From assembly GCA_947471745.1 (NCBI GenBank), contig CANJKZ010001109.1, positions 496,001 to 560,000 on the forward strand: DNA of 64,000 nt, given 5' to 3'. A program made the translations under genes and the position numbers. The stretch is from Closterium sp. Naga37s-1. Taxonomy: Eukaryota > Streptophyta > Zygnematophyceae > Desmidiales > Closteriaceae. This document shows positions 62,147-64,000 of the stretch, in pieces (position 1 is the first letter of the stretch; every line of letters starts with the position of its first letter). Below the pieces are notes generated by a model that did not search any database, was not told the origin of the DNA, and worked only from the letters and a program-made list of their open reading frames with translations.

Positions 62147-62965
62147 CAGGTCAGGGACGACCTGTACATCGGGCAGCTGGAGGAGAAGATGACTCACATT
62201 CGGATGGGCGAGCAGGAGTCGGCGACGGATTACTGCAACCGCGCTCGACGAATCCTGGCTGAGATGCGGATGGCGGGCGCCGAATACTCGACCGCGTCCT
62301 ACATCACCCACATCGTCAAGGGCTTGCCGCGCAGCTACAATCTCATGAAGAGAATGATGATGGTGCCCGGCACGCGTGAGTCCCTCGACGAGGACTCTAT
62401 CACCAGCTACATTCTTCAAGATGAGGCGATGCAGGAGGCCGAACAGCCTACAGAGCTCCTTCCGCAGGCAAACTACGCTGCATCGACGAAGCTGAATCAG
62501 CAGCAAGGGCAGCGCGGGAAGCCGGACGGAGGTGGTAGCGGAGGTGGGCGGTCGACGAAGGACGTCGACGAGAAGCGGTCGACGCGGGACAAGGGTCGAC
62601 GAGGTGGTGGTCGACGGCGGGAGTGCTGGATCTACGGCGACCCCGACCATCTCTCCTTCGAGTGCCCCGACCGCGATGACAGCGACGAGGACGACAACCA
62701 GGGAGGCCGTGGTCGATCGGCCAGTCGTCGGCCCCGTCGAGATGAGAAGCCGTGCAAGGAGAAGCAAGCGTCGAAGAAGACGTCGTCGACAGCTCCAGCG
62801 GCAAGAGCCGAGGCGACGGGGAGGCGTCGTGCTCGATGGCCGGCGTGGTGGAGCCGACGGTCTCGCTTGCGCCGGAGGCTGGCGAAGACTTCCAGGCGGT
62901 GGCGGCAGCTGTGCAGGCCAACCCGATGGCGGTGCTGCTCGACAGCGGGTGCTCCCACCACTTGA
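62147..62965 (+). pseudogene. Copia gag of E5, 5'-truncated, damaged zinc knuckle
   Basis: The open frame begins right after a TAA at 62144 with no ATG in the expected place. It encodes the Copia gag (UBN2-type) features QLEEKMTHIRMGEQESATDY, HIVKGLPRSYNLMKRMM and a Gly/Arg/Lys-rich basic region. The zinc knuckle reads CWIYGDPDHLSFEC: the second Cys of CX2CX4HX4C is replaced by Tyr. The protease frame overlaps in another register from about 62800, so gag and pol are not joined here. A head-to-head junction with the minus-strand remnant lies just upstream (about 62040-62145). Confidence 0.8.
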
Positions 62966-64000
62966 TGGGGACGAAGTCGGTCTTCGTCGACATGGGGCCG
63001 AGCGACGGGGTGAAGCAGGTGCGTGGGTTCAACGGGTCATTGCAGCCTGTCGAGGGTCGCGGAACCGTCGCTCTGCAAGGGGAGGCCAGGAAGCGGGTCC
63101 TCATCCCCGACGTACTCTACGTTCCGGGCATACAAGCAAACCTTTTGTCTGCTGGCCAGCTGAAGGAGAGCGGAGTGCAGTTGCAGGGCGACGGCGACGA
63201 GATGCTGTTCGTCGCTGCGAGCGGGGAGGTACTCGGTCGAGCACGCTACACCGGACGGGTACTCTGCACCGACCTTCGCCCCTGCTCGACGCAGTCGTCA
63301 TCGACCGAGGTGGTGGCTCTGCGGATGATCGTCTCGGCGACGAAGACGACCCCCGATAGGATGCATGCGCGGCTCGCACACGTCAGCGTCGACACGATCA
63401 AGAGCTCGGCGAAGCATGATGTTGCTGATGGGCTCGACATCACGTCGTCGACCGGAGCAGACCCGCCGTGTGTCTCGTGCGTCGGAGGAAAGCTGGCGCA
63501 GCACACCTTCCCCGCCAAGGGCTCGGATGCAGCGGAGGCGCTAGCTGTCGTGCACATTGACTTGTGCGGGCCATTTTGGGTGGCTGCCAAAGATGGCAGC
63601 TTGTACTTCCTGTTGCTGAAGGATCGCCATACTCGATTTGTATGGGCAATGCCGGTCGCTAAGAAGAGCGACGTGCTGCGGGAGTTCCAGCGGTGGCTGG
63701 TGCTGGTGGAACGGCAGTCGAAGAAGTCGGTGTTGTCGCTTCGCTCCGATCGAGGAGGGGAGTTCCTCGGCAAGGCGTTCACCGACTTCATCGACGGGAA
63801 GGGCATCGTCCACGACCTGACGTGCCCCTACACTCCGCAGCAGAATGGGATGGCTGAGCGGGAGATGCGCACGGTCGTCGAGTCTGTGCGGACGATGCTG
63901 CTGCACATGGGCGTGCAGCATCACTGGTGGCACCTTGCTCTTCGACAGGCGGTCTGGGTGCGCAACTGCTTGGAGCGGTCGACGACGCCGCCGGGGACGA
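62836..64000 (+). CDS. Copia pol of E5 (protease, integrase), partial at window end
   Basis: The frame is open from at least the ATG at 62836 to the window edge. Protease motif MAVLLDSGCSHHLMGTKSVF; then LIPDVLYVPGIQANLLSAGQ, the GAG-pre-integrase core MHARLAHVS and Cys pair CVSCVGGKLAQ. The integrase has all three acidic residues visible (VVHIDLCGPF, LRSDRGGEF, TPQQNGMAERE). It is one register off the gag frame, so either a frameshift mutation separates them or the element uses an unusual gag-pol arrangement. RT and RNase H are beyond the window. It is a different Copia lineage from E1/E2 and from B/C. Confidence 0.85.
   Translation, partial: MAGVVEPTVSLAPEAGEDFQAVAAAVQANPMAVLLDSGCSHHLMGTKSVFVDMGPSDGVKQVRGFNGSLQPVEGRGTVALQGEARKRVLIPDVLYVPGIQANLLSAGQLKESGVQLQGDGDEMLFVAASGEVLGRARYTGRVLCTDLRPCSTQSSSTEVVALRMIVSATKTTPDRMHARLAHVSVDTIKSSAKHDVADGLDITSSTGADPPCVSCVGGKLAQHTFPAKGSDAAEALAVVHIDLCGPFWVAAKDGSLYFLLLKDRHTRFVWAMPVAKKSDVLREFQRWLVLVERQSKKSVLSLRSDRGGEFLGKAFTDFIDGKGIVHDLTCPYTPQQNGMAEREMRTVVESVRTMLLHMGVQHHWWHLALRQAVWVRNCLERSTTPPGT

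Overview
Eukaryotic nuclear DNA, most likely from a streptophyte green alga or another green-plant lineage; a GC-rich zygnematophyte such as Closterium would fit. The grounds are two multi-exon EXORDIUM/PHI-1 genes (a plant family), a plant-like UBAC2 rhomboid gene with seven exons, TTTAGGG-type words near 46.6 kb, and many short-LTR Ty1/Copia elements with initiator-tRNA-Met-like primer sites. Species is inference; no database search was possible.

Layout. 1-4.4 kb: 5' part of a minus-strand Copia element with an open gag-pol frame running off the window. 4.7-6.2 kb: a Harbinger-type MITE abutting an unrecognised ORF. 8.7-15.6 kb: a complete minus-strand Copia element (LTRs, TSD, PBS, PPT) whose polyprotein is broken by stops and a frameshift. 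16.1-22.2 kb: a seven-exon UBAC2-like host gene with introns full of minisatellites, a MITE and partial copies of its own exons. 23.4-35.0 kb: a transposon nest. An old minus-strand Copia (A) holds a pogo/Tigger-like DNA transposon, which holds a related MITE and, inside an intron of its transposase gene, a very young Copia (B) with identical LTRs and one 1778-residue ORF. 35.2-41.8 kb: a decayed relative of B (Copia-C). 42.2-50.0 kb: two minus-strand EXORDIUM-like genes with identical internal exon lengths. 51.0-56.3 kb: a 1760-residue low-complexity ORF on the minus strand. 58.9-64.0 kb: a small MITE, an interspersed repeat, a stray LTR end, a Gypsy gag-protease remnant, a rearranged minus-strand Copia end and the 5' part of a plus-strand Copia that leaves the window.

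The host genes do not form a pathway: a predicted ER membrane/ubiquitin-binding protein, two predicted secreted cell-wall proteins and two unknowns. Most of the window is transposon sequence. The points most worth following are the dated transposon nest, a repeated PQQ-LREW peptide module in the Copia-B/C polyproteins, a GW/WG-rich linker in the 8.7-15.6 kb Copia, an Asp-to-Asn change in the integrase active site of the youngest element, and recurrent 'echo' duplications of exon edges in two host genes. Coordinates of exons, LTRs and target-site duplications were read from the sequence by eye; splice sites were chosen by GT/AG, phase and family resemblance.
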